NCBI RefSeq assembly: GCF_903815225.1
Contig: NZ_LR813084.1
Location: forward strand, 2,336,501 to 2,400,500
DNA: 64,000 nt
Source of the DNA: Delftia tsuruhatensis
GTDB taxonomy: Bacteria > Pseudomonadota > Gammaproteobacteria > Burkholderiales > Burkholderiaceae_C
Direction: 5' to 3'
The notes under the pieces were generated by a model, which did not search any database, was not told the DNA's origin, and was given only the letters and a program-made list of their open reading frames with translations. This document shows positions 21,901-30,200 of the stretch, in pieces. The position numbers and the translations under genes were made by a program. Within the stretch, counting starts at the first letter, position 1; each line of letters opens with the position of its first letter.

Positions 21901-24276
21901 GCCCAGGGCATGCCCATCGGTCCTCTGTGGGTCCAGTTGCGCACCTCGCAGGCAGGCCGGCGGACAGCGGCCACCGGTGCCCTCCAGCCCCATCTGCTCA
22001 GGCAGCGCGAGGTCGCGCTGTTCGAGCTGGAGCCGCCGACGGTGGTGATCAGGCAGCCGCTGCAAGGCGCCCATCTGCGGGCCGCGCAATCCGTGCAGGT
22101 GGCGGCGACGGACCTCTTGTCCGGTGTGCGCACGGTCGAGTTCCAGCTCAACGGCGGTGCCTGGCAGGGGACGACCCTGTCCGATCCGGTCAGCTCCAGC
22201 TTCGTGGGGGTCCTGCCGCCCCTGGCCGACGGCATGCACCAGATCATGGCGCGTGCCACCGACCACTCGGGCAACGTCTCGCAGCCCGTGCAACGCAGCT
22301 TCGTCGTGGACAGCCTGCCGCCGGTCATCACCATCTCCGGCGTCACGCAAACCGCCTATGCCGCACCGGTGGCGCCCACCATCGAGGTGACCGACCCGAA
22401 CCTGTCCGACACGCAGATCCGGCTCGATGGCGCGCCCCATGTCTCGGGCACCCGGATCTCCGGTGCGGGATCGCATGTACTGCAGGTGGATGCCATCGAC
22501 CTGGCCGGCAACACCGCCAGCCAGACCGTGCGCTTCAGCATCCAGTCCAACGCTGGCGACACCACGCCCCCCGTGATCGATATCAGGACCCCGCTGGCTG
22601 GCGCCTACCTGCGCCGCGCCGCCACGGGCCTGACCGCCGCCATCGTGGATGCGCAATCCACCGTGGCCGAGGCGTGGTTCAGCATCGACGGTGGTGCCTT
22701 CGTGCCCCTGGCCGTCGATGCCGGGCAGAACGACGCCAGCCTGTACGCGGCCTCCCTGGATGGGCTGGCCGACGGCGTGCACAGCCTCGTGGTCCGCGCG
22801 CGTGACACGCAGGGCAACGAAGCCAGCACCGAGGCACGCAGCTTCACCGTGGACAACACGCCCCCCGTGATCACCATCTCCGGCGTGGCGGCGGGGCAGT
22901 ATGCGGCGGCCGTGACGCCCGTGATCAGCGTGACCGACCTGGCCTTGCACACCAGCTCCATCACACTCAACGGCGCCACCCATGCCAGCGGCACCCCGGT
23001 TGCCGCCAATGGCGACTACACCTTGAGCGTGGAGGCCGTGGACAGGGCGGGCAACAGCGCCACGGCCACCCTGCAGTTCTCCATCCGCCTGCCCGTGACC
23101 GACACCACTGCGCCCGCCGTCTTCATCGAGCAGCCGGCCGAGGGCGCGCATGTGCGCAGCGCAGCCGAGCTGAGCGTCGCGGCCACGGACAGCGGGTCCG
23201 GCGTGTCCTCGGTGGAACACCGGTTCGATGCGCAGCCGCAATGGAGCGGTCTGCGCCTGTCGCCCACCACCGGCAAGTACACGCTGGACCTGGGCGGCCT
23301 GGCCGATGGCGCATACGCCGTATCGGTGCGTGCCAGCGACAACGCCGGCAATGTCTCGGCTGCGCAATTGCGCCGCTTCACCGTGGACAACACGGCACCC
23401 CGGGTCATGGTCACCGGGGTTGCCGAAGATGGCCGGTATCCCGGTACCGCAAGCGCCACCATCGTGATCAGCGACACGCATCTGGCAGGCAGCTCCGTCA
23501 TGCTCAATGGGCAGCCCTATGCCTCCGGCCGGTCCATAGACCAGCCGGGTGCCTATGCATTGGTCGCCGCTGCGCGCGATATCGCGGGCAATGAAACCGT
23601 CGTGTCGATCAAGTTCGAGGTGACCGCGGGCAACACGGGGGCTCCCGTCGTCACCATCACCGCACCGGCGGCCCATGCCGTGGTCAAGTCCGGCGTGCTC
23701 CTGACGGCGACGGTGCAGCCCGCCGCCAACGTCAGCCGCCTGGAGATGTCCGGCGATGCGGGCGCCTCCTACGCCGCGATGGTGCCGGGTGGTGCCGGTG
23801 CATATGAGGCGTCCATTGCCCAACTGGCCGACGGGCCCGCCACCTTGCGCGTGCGCGCGGTGGACAGCCAGGGCACCCGCCATCCCGACGTGCTCCACAC
23901 GGTGACCGTGGACAACACGCCACCGGCCATCGCACACCTGAGCGTGGCCGATGGCGGCAGCTATCCCGGAGGCCACGCGATCTCATTCACGGTCAGCGAC
24001 CTCCACCTGGAAAGCGTGGCCAGCTCGCTCGACGGCCAGCCGTTCAGCCAGGGCCAGCGCGTGGACAGCCCGGGGCGGCATGTGCTGCTGATCACCGCCC
24101 GCGACCGGGCCGGCAATCAGACGCAGCGAACCGTCGCCTTCACGACCATCGGAGCGGCGGTGCGCAAGCCCGTGCCGGTGCCCGTGGGTCCCCCGGATGG
24201 GGTCCTGCTCGCCCTGATGTATCTGGCCATGGCATTCGCTGCCCGCCGTGCTCTCGGAACAACACGAAAAAAATGA
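6949..24276 (+). CDS. giant exported modular protein with HExxH protease-like head and CARDB/FlgD/Fn3/Ig array
   Basis: About 5,775 residues from the ATG at 6949. A hydrophobic signal segment lies at ~44-63. The head (~80-400) has an HELQH zinc-protease motif at 208-212 and a downstream SPLDLYLAGL segment. Residues ~416-668 form an alpha/alpha-toroid of prenyltransferase/squalene-cyclase type with repeated DGGWG-like motifs. Five CARDB-like modules follow (~671-1248). FlgD-like modules with FSPNGDG-type motifs lie at ~1250, 1880, 2605 and 2820. Fn3 modules lie between ~3220 and 4190, with a discoidin-like stretch near 3830-3960. A WD40/PD40-like propeller spans ~4250-4530 and another CARDB lies at ~4580. 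The end has four Ig-like repeats of ~175 residues with TVDNTPP motifs. The C-terminus is a hydrophobic helix plus ARRALGTTRKK, an anchor or sorting signal. Its stop overlaps the RHS start (ATGA). Role likely a cell-surface fibre or scaffold; substrate unknown. Confidence 0.85.
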   Translation: MMCARVKGMLCGLCEGAGRTTLSESPGIVARTWHGPWTVQRLWMAIAVFLLALLPGLGHQASASSQHRHVPASVQGSSADAPGVARFIRDEKGLSIIEFSGDYGIDLVAPAQTVGKEFFRTHADVYDFLVVFSSFEFPTASAQGENALAFHRGVRNDTAGIGLQQFDNSQAYGSKGVLQSYIDMAAASRWSSATSSADYESLLSTFAHELQHRWASHVRFRDWNGQVSSALLGKDGSHWSYLLDSQGSVLYGASWRDNGDGSFTATQTQSTYSPLDLYLAGLIDKTKVPPFFLIEAPDLDASALPPPVGTTIRGTRRTVTIDDIIAAEGPRVPSADVSQKTFRFGFIYLVRPGETIDPADLDVVAQARRQVGLRYNALTHGLGTANVFAEPPQTTAPGLPGTTLPPDRPGATPAGNNAAGLAWLKARQRADGSFMDAAGLAPRDTLLARSYLRAADPTHGGLGAAWAWATARQPGNTDFLARRLIESTAGERRAEDASALLASRNRDGGWGLGEGLRSNPLDTALALQALRLVNADEAVLGPAVGLLLAWQNPDGGWGNAAASPSRVHVSAQALRALTGRADAQASLAKVRPFLGSRQNSDGGFGDGASSIHDTAHATMAMVAGGFGAEINQAAAQRFVAESQRMDGSWQGSVYSTALALQMLRTAASSNLAIAGLQVSPLPVFDGQRATLSARVVNAGSLQSQATTVRFFDGDPAAGGVAIGGPIPIAALVGGDSITVQTTWNTTSRAGQRTVFAVVDFEQATADLSRQDNTTSLSLVVQGANPLADLLLGDGDVLATPSTVTTLPASIQIDALVSNAGMAAVRQAKAVLWSGAAATRVRVAETSFDLAARATTALQFKPTLSEPGTTVYTVELDPEGQVREATRTNNSSSVTVRTAGGVSLAVSKADVSLNPAAPRPGADVMFTVRLRNTGTLDSSSFNVRYSIRSGAGTTVLMNNAVQIAAGASVEQQIPWRAGPGGDYSFIVEMDPERKSGDSDTSDNAASRDFQVAAKAGLNLAVSYRDLVFSPSPALEGSVMAFSAVVRNVGDVDATGFDVEFFAGDPSAGGSSIGATRVASLAAGASATVAVEWEVPTAGERLMFVVVDPGHSQAGEITREDNVAFASLKALTLPDFAVSQGALILEPALPKPGEATVLAVTVSNLGDQGARDLVVSAFNGDPANGIRLAPDAVVPALEGKAGATVRFAFDAPAAQGLASITVVVNPGAAIKERLRDNNTATISLGTQVGNYALSEAFISPDGDGVKDSTVLTYRLPGAMPVTVQVSDEQGRVLRTGRPAGSEALGSWRWNGLDEDGRLVRDGRYELAVRNADGVVLGGATVEVDTNRSPLLAAIGSPSGASAGLTCNLPRGTQVKSIRDGAGFYLNIPTAQDPGADLPAGIYRQDEWGRGLRSVLEGLVPDGSQNPIPMQWEIFVANEQGTRVVAYNPSLKKLISAGGEGEGKKSIYSGEISDIVGLSGDEREVIIRLPSMVLNAVDLGTGALRELGTGRAFNVRLSPRKNRMIFEAEEGGTIWFDLMQGSSASLPPASEYYWSPNGVFLVGRASNILRIFDENGNVFNEMEVNGISGVEVWAEDSSEVYVPFGSECIAAEDGKSKSCTVAIRRFDMVSGQWSDIGSFTEQVVVDGVFGGKLSAQLATVPGRHELLVHLYSGGGVSRSLRSQAGMNARVGLSGQEEQDYRLIDLRPPHAVSIVRFGETPPPVQTSGETSGYNARSHFIEYGRALQYISREDWAGTPSCPPGGDGMAATSYVFRTLANLQTDLVLSRLPDGVSVKIHGGAADRNFHRYWLEYSHDESPDTWHPVIPASAEQVWRKDLAIWVPPGVGRYTVRLTAEDLAGNKRQKLRRMNIAQAGPAITNVVREPAHFSPNGDGSKDIVTLSYRVLEPVNLEFRILNRAGALIRSISRNHPVAGLDSEIVWDGRDNNGEVVVDGEYRINVVGFDFFVNLDNTVPVIRKLTNGHPFAGCLSGSCRTTELEWDVFDAGFDSVQLEVGDGVAPARWRPYSLEKSEAIKAEGILYLPLSEYSGKRYRLTAKDLAGNRTVMQFDAHQQAVKLLSVGQILPNDLRPGEIPPSPAVHMGMSNQQRVELRPSAGVAMLLAETLDEPVVSVSLLFNEDRLAAKGEWIEQPNVQVSPIQEGELIWARRKVDRFERDDAWTTRDRSSLDDGSAIPQHYGVVGFFSGGMAADNGIRLKLKLIGKSGAQYITNDVVVQDSNRLELQNSYVDDSRLAAEVYLETARVARKLEVFVSSKADPYFAIGRRVLHQELNSLVPAGSRFQFSLDGRFVSCADYEVRAVVSFDNGRSMETSVPVGYCGGVNFRIRPEFGACDAGAPYQLHGVARPDQGTGDKVPLLSLEVYAESAAGARQLIFNVVNPEYRDYAFTFDHATWPEGMVAFHGVTVDRDGVKRSSRIDAPIDHTPVALRISYPQENQRVCAVRELHGKGYGRGGSISNALRLVAELDDAAGFDYLQEFRIGDDDNASWQPVLGDLPSLNTPDPRTDPDPKIYLTDRDYTLGEFYPSRRRPYMTGRRIAGELGPIVDTSGHVTARVTAFDWSGSRVCRQVSFFLDGSVQAGRESVDRRLFSPGTTSSLDSARLSIHPLEPLTLTVVVRRVEGGTLVPVAEGGAVRHLATRLAVLAGPQDLVWDGRNDAGQYVADGKYTFDITYEDGCGNLRAPPLDDGGSQLRTELEVTVDRTAPLLAMDAPQGGPVTSSFLDIVGGIKDVHLRQWVLEYSPDGGAAGWIVLASGTKSIDSRRLAVLDASQLQGMVTLRLRATDQVELVSEIQRELRLKAPTMVIRKFSASPSPFSPNGDGRLDALQIAFDVLQPAEVDLAVKRGNAVVRQLLSKALVAPGERIVAWDGRSDASDPVADGEYTVEIRAASSADKTNAQMEESTVVLDATPPLFTLDSALNPFMSGKAAFVGTLADRTLNSYQVHVEGPLPLARRVLLAEGSEVFARFPLGTLGRLELDDARYRIRVLASDDAGNASSFQSPEFELDTTAPAASFSNPAPETFVSRVRPADIAGVLDDHNLLSAELRINGQGVFAPAVVSSSTALSFTFDGAGVPDGRYATELLGTDKAGNVGRAHGSIHVDNTPPVAVIDSPAANAAIGTRVPVVGTASDANMEFWTLELGSGVGPDLGNLTVIGRGTGTVVGAELAKLVGLPPDGPATLRLTVVDKGGNASMSDVPLQIDATPPGAPVLQGRREQRSAVRLGWRFTSDASRLAGYNIYRNGKKLNASPVAALEYLDDGLSDGSYTYTVTALSHSGVESAGSNAVRIVIKASGPVANIGKPANDVAVGGLVSIEGSAYALTNFHSYQVSVGEGASPSTWKELRTSSLPVQGDVLATWDTTGLPEDAIHTIRLLAQDTEGGVSLAQARVSIDNRAPAKPLGLSAQLSGLNDVSLSWTANTEADLAGYLLYRNGRLANQTDPGDNAIRPYLIGGSAYLDKALPDGSFVYTVVAVDKADNLSGHSNPASVVVDNRPPQALIVQPANNADIDGVVYVQADSPDTDIASVRFEFKSGAESTWTAIGSAAAKLPYSVNWDTGKLPHGSYQLRAVATDVGGRTDPAPAAITVRRKNMQRPQAPAGLVALVDGADVALRWTASAGSDVRGYHVQRIDGEGGITRLTTDAVAQTSFVDRDRPDASHRYQVLAVNGDGNASDPTPVVTAVVYTTGLRQPYTPVVSAASPLQGRSPNAVDAVTVANAADSGASGSLLLQPDADGKFRADAVPLVMGVNLISARQTDDAGNRSRAGRVRVARGEFPAAPASVQAVASGNVYKAQWAASTSADVAGYVVSMDGKPGTRPVGFVSATASSAAGSYANAERAIDAYDYTAWEPDDKDPHPSIEVVASRRELVSELSIVWSTYMAPPASYAIEAWDGYVWVPLKEQAANAEPDVRLRLEPPYFTDRLRISLGAGTDAGRAGQVSDVQATALAVVSQTMADVPASDGRHTVSVQTLSTLGLLGAAASADPGGIGDFTPPPPVQTRISVDAAMVTVRWSESAASDLARYEVLRDGRLIASVAAGDPLLHLDGPLAKGRYAYAVRPVDQAGNVGDLSNEAVAEITCACPGTPLQLRLNAPEGGGELGLAWQAPASGGGVAAYAVYRADAAGGPYRLLATTPPHTLAYTDATVVNGSRYFYRVRARDTAGNEGDPSNEVDGVAMDRQGPAAPVIFHPTDSAHPIATRQGSTAVRAFSEPAARVALSRNGVALASVTATAALRTTTVAGPGQVLAIAPRADLVAMVANDTLTIRRVSHALDGSTSSEVVRTVDGVGYRTLPAWSPDASQLVLAGNNGPVQVIQVADGSISEHDLGASARMVIWHPDGTRWIAATNGGRELVEVQVGTGASRAIAAASHRFTSLAISPDGRSLGAVDGGQLVLLSLSDGQATVVAPDGVLDYAPLAWSSDAQSLYFLARDGSGSADQVHRQRMGQGSPVAVTAQAQGVDHFSLSPTDALTFISGGQLHAMGGMLASALEIGVQAQSMEWARSGLLLIADPTGVKSLVLPGTALFPPVTLKPGENLLAAQATDAAGNAGVPSAAIRVTYAVEPARMPDFSVAAADVSVLPQVPQAGVASRVTLVVRNAGTGAAPGAALRMLAISPSGGHVQLLNTRTPALAAGDSQVLWADAVFDTAGDWQLSIAVDADNEVQEVSEDNNVLVLPLRVVGAAAARSAVVRVSQPAYAVGSTLSGSVELFNGQAGIAGQLRLGIEDAQGNAVAALPVQDQPLLAYGQSRSVAFEWRVAAIFDGAYRVRASWVDGKGLLAQSTAAFQVLPHVQIEARVRSDSASYVPGSVARIVAQIDPAGSSPSLGMARAFIRVLDPAGKAVLETSDEVGLVSAAQRVKTLDTSGLALGTYAVQLQVVFEGREVARASGAFDVAAATDPVAALTGDIVLDRASLPYTGRIAGTAILANSGSLALDGLQYEVVVLEPRSSTVLARSAQGTVSLPPGAETRSTFSFAAQGMPIGPLWVQLRTSQAGRRTAATGALQPHLLRQREVALFELEPPTVVIRQPLQGAHLRAAQSVQVAATDLLSGVRTVEFQLNGGAWQGTTLSDPVSSSFVGVLPPLADGMHQIMARATDHSGNVSQPVQRSFVVDSLPPVITISGVTQTAYAAPVAPTIEVTDPNLSDTQIRLDGAPHVSGTRISGAGSHVLQVDAIDLAGNTASQTVRFSIQSNAGDTTPPVIDIRTPLAGAYLRRAATGLTAAIVDAQSTVAEAWFSIDGGAFVPLAVDAGQNDASLYAASLDGLADGVHSLVVRARDTQGNEASTEARSFTVDNTPPVITISGVAAGQYAAAVTPVISVTDLALHTSSITLNGATHASGTPVAANGDYTLSVEAVDRAGNSATATLQFSIRLPVTDTTAPAVFIEQPAEGAHVRSAAELSVAATDSGSGVSSVEHRFDAQPQWSGLRLSPTTGKYTLDLGGLADGAYAVSVRASDNAGNVSAAQLRRFTVDNTAPRVMVTGVAEDGRYPGTASATIVISDTHLAGSSVMLNGQPYASGRSIDQPGAYALVAAARDIAGNETVVSIKFEVTAGNTGAPVVTITAPAAHAVVKSGVLLTATVQPAANVSRLEMSGDAGASYAAMVPGGAGAYEASIAQLADGPATLRVRAVDSQGTRHPDVLHTVTVDNTPPAIAHLSVADGGSYPGGHAISFTVSDLHLESVASSLDGQPFSQGQRVDSPGRHVLLITARDRAGNQTQRTVAFTTIGAAVRKPVPVPVGPPDGVLLALMYLAMAFAARRALGTTRKK

Positions 24277-27200
24277 TGTCTTCAGCTTCCATCCGCACCC
24301 ATGTCAGGATCCCGGCCCGGTTGGGCCATTTGCTGGCTGCCGTGGTGCTGGCCGTCTTGCTCGTCCAGAAGGCTCCGGCCCTGGCGGCGCAGCCGGCGGC
24401 ACCGGCGCCGGTGACGCAGGCCGATGTGATCAGCGCCATCGCTGCAGGCCGCGATGCCTCGGCCCTGTTGCGCAGCGTGGACCGTTCCGCAGGTGGTGGC
24501 ATCGCCACGCGCAACACCACGGGCAAGCAACTGGCCCTGGCCCTGGAGGCCTTGTCCGACGCCGTCGTCACGGGGGATGCCGCCCGCGTACGGCAGGCCC
24601 ATGAGCGCGTGCTTGCCAGCGCCATGCTGGCACGGGACGACAGCGTGGAGCTCAAGGACCGGCTTGCCGGTGCTTCGCTGCCCGCCACCTTTGAAGCGCG
24701 CCGGGCCACCGTACAGGCGCAGATCGATCAGCTGCTGCTGAAACTGTCCGCTGCCATGCAGGGCCTGGATGGCGATGCCCGGCAAAAGGCGCAGGCCATG
24801 GCGGCCCTGGGCGAGGCGCTGGCAACCACCCGCCAGGCACGGAACGATGTCCCGGTGCTGCGCGCCGCGCTGCTGCCCGTGCGCCCTCTGGGACTGGCGA
24901 TGCGCGCTCCGGCGAGCGCCCCGGCCATCCTGCCCAGCTACGAGGCGGGGCGGGAGAGCGCCGCCACGCCCGAGGATGTGGCCGACGCGCCGGAGGCCGC
25001 GCTGGGCCAGGAAATCCTCGCCAAGGCCAAGGAGCTGGACTACGACTACGTGCGCATCTACGAGTACGTGCGCAACGGCATCCGCAGCGAGTGGTACCCC
25101 GCAAGCACCAAGGGCGCCCTGGGCACCTTGCGCACGGGCGCGGGCAATGCGGTGGACCAGGCCTCGCTGCTCATCGCCCTGCTGCGCGCCGCGGGCGCGC
25201 CGGCACGCTATGTGCAGGGCGTGGCGGAGATCGGCGTGGACAGCATCGCCAGCGCGGCCGGCCTGGGTGATCCCGGCCTGGTGCCGGGGATGCTGGCCAA
25301 GGCGGGGATCGCGTACACCCCGGTCGTGCAGGGCGGGCGCGTCACCATGGTCCGCATCGAGCACACCTGGGTGGCGGTGCAGGTTCCCTACACCAACTAT
25401 CGCGGCATCGTGCTCGATGCCACCGGCAAGACCTGGCTGCCCCTGGATGTGTTCTACAAGACCTTGCAACCCCGGCCCGCAGGCGCGAGCCTGGCCAGCC
25501 TGGGGCTGGTCCTGCAAGACCTCGCCACCCGATACCGCGCCGGCGTGCAGGCGACGGACTTCGGCAGCTACCTGCGCGAGCGCGTGGACGCGGCCTTGCA
25601 ATCGCGCTCGTCCAGCTACGACGCCGCCGTGGAACCCGCCCCGATCAAGCCCCAGGCGCTGGGGCTGCTGCCCAACACCCTGGCCTTTGCCGTCGTGGCG
25701 GCCACGGCGGAGTCGCCGGCGCTGCCGGACGCCGTGCGCTCCACCGCCCGCCTGCGCCTGTTCAATGACGCCGCGGGCACCGGGCAGGCGGGCCTGGACA
25801 TCAGCCTGCCCGTGCACGAGCTGTTCAACCAGCGGGCCACCATCAACTACATCCCGGCGGGGCTGGAAGATCACCGGGCCATCCTGCTCGCGGGCGGCCT
25901 GGACCTGGCACCGCTGTATCTCTTCCAGCTGCGTCCGGAACTGCGCCTTGACGGCTTTCAGCGCAGCGTGGGCCTTGCTCCCCTGACTGGAGGCAGCCGG
26001 GTCAGGTTCCGGCTGGACATCCAGACACCGGCGGACACGCAGACCGTCGAGCAGAGTTTTCTCGTGGGCGCTTACCATGCCATCGGCGTGGGGCAGTCGG
26101 GCCTGGCGCGCAGCCCCACGCCTTCGGCCCGTGATGGCGAGTACGACGCCGCCCGCCTGCTGGACGGCATCGTCCAGCGCTACGAAGCGCAATGGAGTGC
26201 CTTCGAAGCAGGTGCCGCCGCGCTGAGCGGCGCCGCCATCGTGCACCCCGCGCCTTCGGTGACCATCGTCAGCAATGCCCTGAATGCCTACAGCGTCAAT
26301 GGCGTGCCGTACACCCTGGAGTGGAAGGGCGTCACCATCGACGCGGCAGCGCGCGCCACCGAAGTGATCGCCACCGACGCGGCCGGTGCGCGCGGGCTGC
26401 TGGCGGCCACAGGCCTGGCCGGCTCCTCGCTGGAGCACGCCGTCTTCCAGTCGCAATTCGGGGTCGAGTCCGTGTCCGCCGACAAGCTCATGGCGCTGGC
26501 GCGGGCCGCCAACATCACCGTGCTCACGCTCACCTCGCCCAACGCCCCCGAACTGGCCACGCTGCCGGTCGCTCAGGCCACGAGGGCCGAATTGCGCTCC
26601 TGGCTTCAGGCGGGCCACAGCGTCGAGATACCGGTGCAGGGCATTGCCCATGGCGCATGGAGCGGCATGGCATGGATCGTCAGCGACCCCTCCACGGGCG
26701 CCAGCGGCTACTACCTCGCGGGCGGCATTGCAGGCGGGGCGACGGCACAGAATCCCTGGACCCTGCAGTTCCTGGCCGATGCCCTCGCGGGCGCCCACAC
26801 GGACGCGGCCAACAATGACCCGTCCTCGGGCACCAGCGTCGAACTGCTGAACGCAGGGACGGATCCGGACGGCATAGCGGGGCAGGCATTGCCCGGCCAG
26901 GCGCTGAGCGTGCGCGTGCGTGACCGCGACGGGCGGCCCGTCAAGGGCGCCAGCGTCAGCTTCGTGGCCGTGCGCGGGGGCGGGCGGGTCAGTCCGGCCA
27001 CGGCCACGACGAATGCCCTGGGTGTCGCCAGCGCCACCGTCACCCTGGGCCAGTCCACCTCCGCGTCGCCGGTGTATGTGCAGGCCAAGGCCACCGACAA
27101 GCATGTCACGCAGGCAGGACTGAACATCTTTGATGCCTCGGTGGCCTCGGCGGCAGGAACGCTCAAGCCTGCGCAGCCGCTGCGCGCGCTGGCATTGCCC

Positions 27201-30200
27201 GACGTGCCGGCCACCCTCAAGGCCAAGCAGATCGGCAAAGGCGATGCGTTGCCGGGACATTCCACCTGGGAGAGCAGCTACTCCATCGAAGTGCTGGACA
27301 AGTTCGCCAATCCCGTCGCCAACGTCCGTGTCACGGGCACCGGGCTGGCCGCCACGGCGAATTGCGATCCCGCGGTCAGGCCCACGCCCGCATCGGTGGA
27401 CGGGCCTCACGACACCAACACCTATGGCGTGGCAACCCTGTCGATCACGCCTGGGCCCACCAATGCCACCGTATCGCCTGTGCAGGTGACGGCAGGCGGC
27501 CTGTCCACCAAGGTCGAGGTCCGCGTGGACGCCAGCTGCTCCGCGTGGCCCAGATTGATCGTCCTGACATGGACCTACCTGGACAAGGACGGCCGCCCCA
27601 GTGCCGCCACAGGGATCGGCAAGCGTTTCGGCAAGCCCTTCGGCGTGAAAGTCTTGCAGGAGCGCGCCAGCGTCAGCACCGATTCCAGCCGCCGCTGCGT
27701 CTTCGGCGCCACGCGCACCTTCGAGCCAGCGGCCATGGTCACGGCATCCCTGCAGGTCTCCGCTGGCGGCAGGGCGGTGAACCTGACGCAGGTGGGCGCG
27801 GGCGAGTGGGAGAGCCATGTGGTCACGGGCCCCGGTCCCGCCATCAACGAGCTGGTCTGGAATCTGGGGGGAAGCTACACCCTCGATGCCATGGGGCCCG
27901 GCTGCAAGGCCCTTCCCGTGGATGATCGGCTGGAAAAGGCCTCCTCGGGAGGCGCCGTCTTCGGCGTGCGCGCCAGCGTCGGCGCCATCACGTCCGTGGA
28001 CACCACCGACGGCGTGGATCCCGGCCGCCTGTACCTGTCGGATGCAGGCCTGAACGCCTATCCCATCCAGGTTCCCTTCCGATTGGAGCCTGAGGACTAC
28101 GTGGCCCCGGCCGTCCAGGTGCGCGTTTTCGAGGACGGGCAGCTCGTCGCCGTGCGGCCTTCGGACAGCCGGCAAAAGCAGGGCACCGCCCAGATAGAGC
28201 GCGGCAACCGCTTCGACATCGTCAGGACCTACGAAGCCGACGCCTACATCGACGACGACATCATCTCCGAGAAGGTGGAGCTGCCCTTCAGGCAGCGCAT
28301 CGTCACCAGCTATGACCGCGTGCTGCGCCTGATGCGCGACGTGGACATCGCCAACGACCGCTTCTGCGCGCAGGGCAGCGCGCTGAACTTCATCCTGAGC
28401 CAGAACGCGAGGATCACGCTGGACGCGACCCGCCTCAGCGACGATGACAACCCGGTGCCCACGGGAAGCCCCGTGCGCCTGGTCGATGGCCAGGCCTTCG
28501 CAATGGGCGCCAACAGCATCACCCTGGCGCCCGACGCGCTGCTGCCGACCAGGAACGGCTACGCCTTCACCCTCACGGCCGTCAGCGACAAGGACGGCTC
28601 GGTCGAGCCCAACCAGGGCCTGGTCATCTCCAAGCTGATGCTCAACGACGCGCTGCCCGTCGGGAACATCCTCATCCAGGGCGTCAACGTCAAGTCCGGC
28701 CGCATCACCCTGTCCGGCATGGGCCTGGGCGTGGCCGCGCGCGGGCCGCAACTGGCACTGCGCCCGTCCTACTCCTCCGGAGGTTCGGGCAGCGTCGGCG
28801 TGCTGGGCGTGAACTGGGGGCACAACTTCGATGCCTCCCTGTCCACCACGGCCTGCGGCGACATCCTGGTCAACGCCGGGGATGGCGGCTTCGTGCGCTT
28901 CCTGCCCCAGGGCGACGGCACGCTCGTGCCCGCCAGGGGCTACCACGGCACGCTGATCGCCAACAAGGGCGACCGCAGCTACGACTTCTATTCCAAGGAC
29001 GGCACGCGCTACCACTTCGGCTTCATCGGCGGCAAGCGCCAGTGGGCCCTGCAGTCCATCACCGACACCAACAGCAATGCGCTGACGATGACCTACGACA
29101 TCGGCGTGGACGCACCCCTGCTCCTGGTGAGCAACGCCCATGGTCAGTCCCTGCAGTTTGCCTACCAGACCCGTGCCTTCGTGGGATCGGGCGCCGCGGT
29201 CAACGTGCTGCAAGGCGTGCAAGGGCCGGAAGGCATGGGCCTGGCGTTCGAGTACGACGCCGCCGGCAACCTCGTCAAGATCACGCGCACCGATGCGCCC
29301 GAGGCCACCGAAAGCTACAGCTACAGCGACCACACCGGCCCGCTGGGCATGTCCAACCTGCTGCTCAGCCACACCAACGCGCTGGGCCAGACCACGCAAT
29401 TCAAGTACCACTCCGGCCCCGTCCTGCGTCAGTTCGGCAATGGCCGGATTCCCTCGTTCGAATCCACGGTGATCGGCGTCACGGCTGCCGACGGAGCCAT
29501 CACCGGCTTCGCCTACAACGCCAGGCCCGAGGCGCCGGCCACGGAGGTCACCGATGCCCGTGGCAAGGTGACCCGCTATGCCTTCAACAAGTACGGCAAC
29601 CCGCTCACCATCGCCGGCCCCTCGGGCACCACGTCCATGACCTGGGCCACGGACGACGTGCTCATGCTCGACAAGACCGATGCCAATGGCGTCGTCACCC
29701 GCTACACCTATGATGCCAACGGCAACCAGACCAGTGAACAGGTGGGCGCAGCGGGGGGCGCGGCCAGCGCCACCACCTCGCAGACCTGGCTGGCGCAGAC
29801 GGTGCCGCCCTTCATCAAGAACCGGCGCCTGAGCTTTACGGACCGCCGCGGGCTGACCACTACCGCCAGCTATGACGCGCGCGGCAACCTGACCGGCGAG
29901 CAAATGCCCGACGGCAGCCGCATCAGCCACAGCGTGGCCGCCAATGGTGATCGCCAAAGCAGCACCGATGCGCGCGGCAATACCACCCACATGCGCTATG
30001 ACGCGCGCGGCATGCGCAGCGCCGTCATCGACGCACTGGGCGGCACCACCACCTTGCGCCACGACAACCGGGGCCGGCAGGTCGCCGTGGTCGATGCCGA
30101 AGGCCGCACCAGTGAAATGCAGTACAACACCCTGGACCAGCTGACGCAGATCACGCTGGCCGCAGGCACGACGGACGCGGGGCAGCGCACGCAGACCTGG

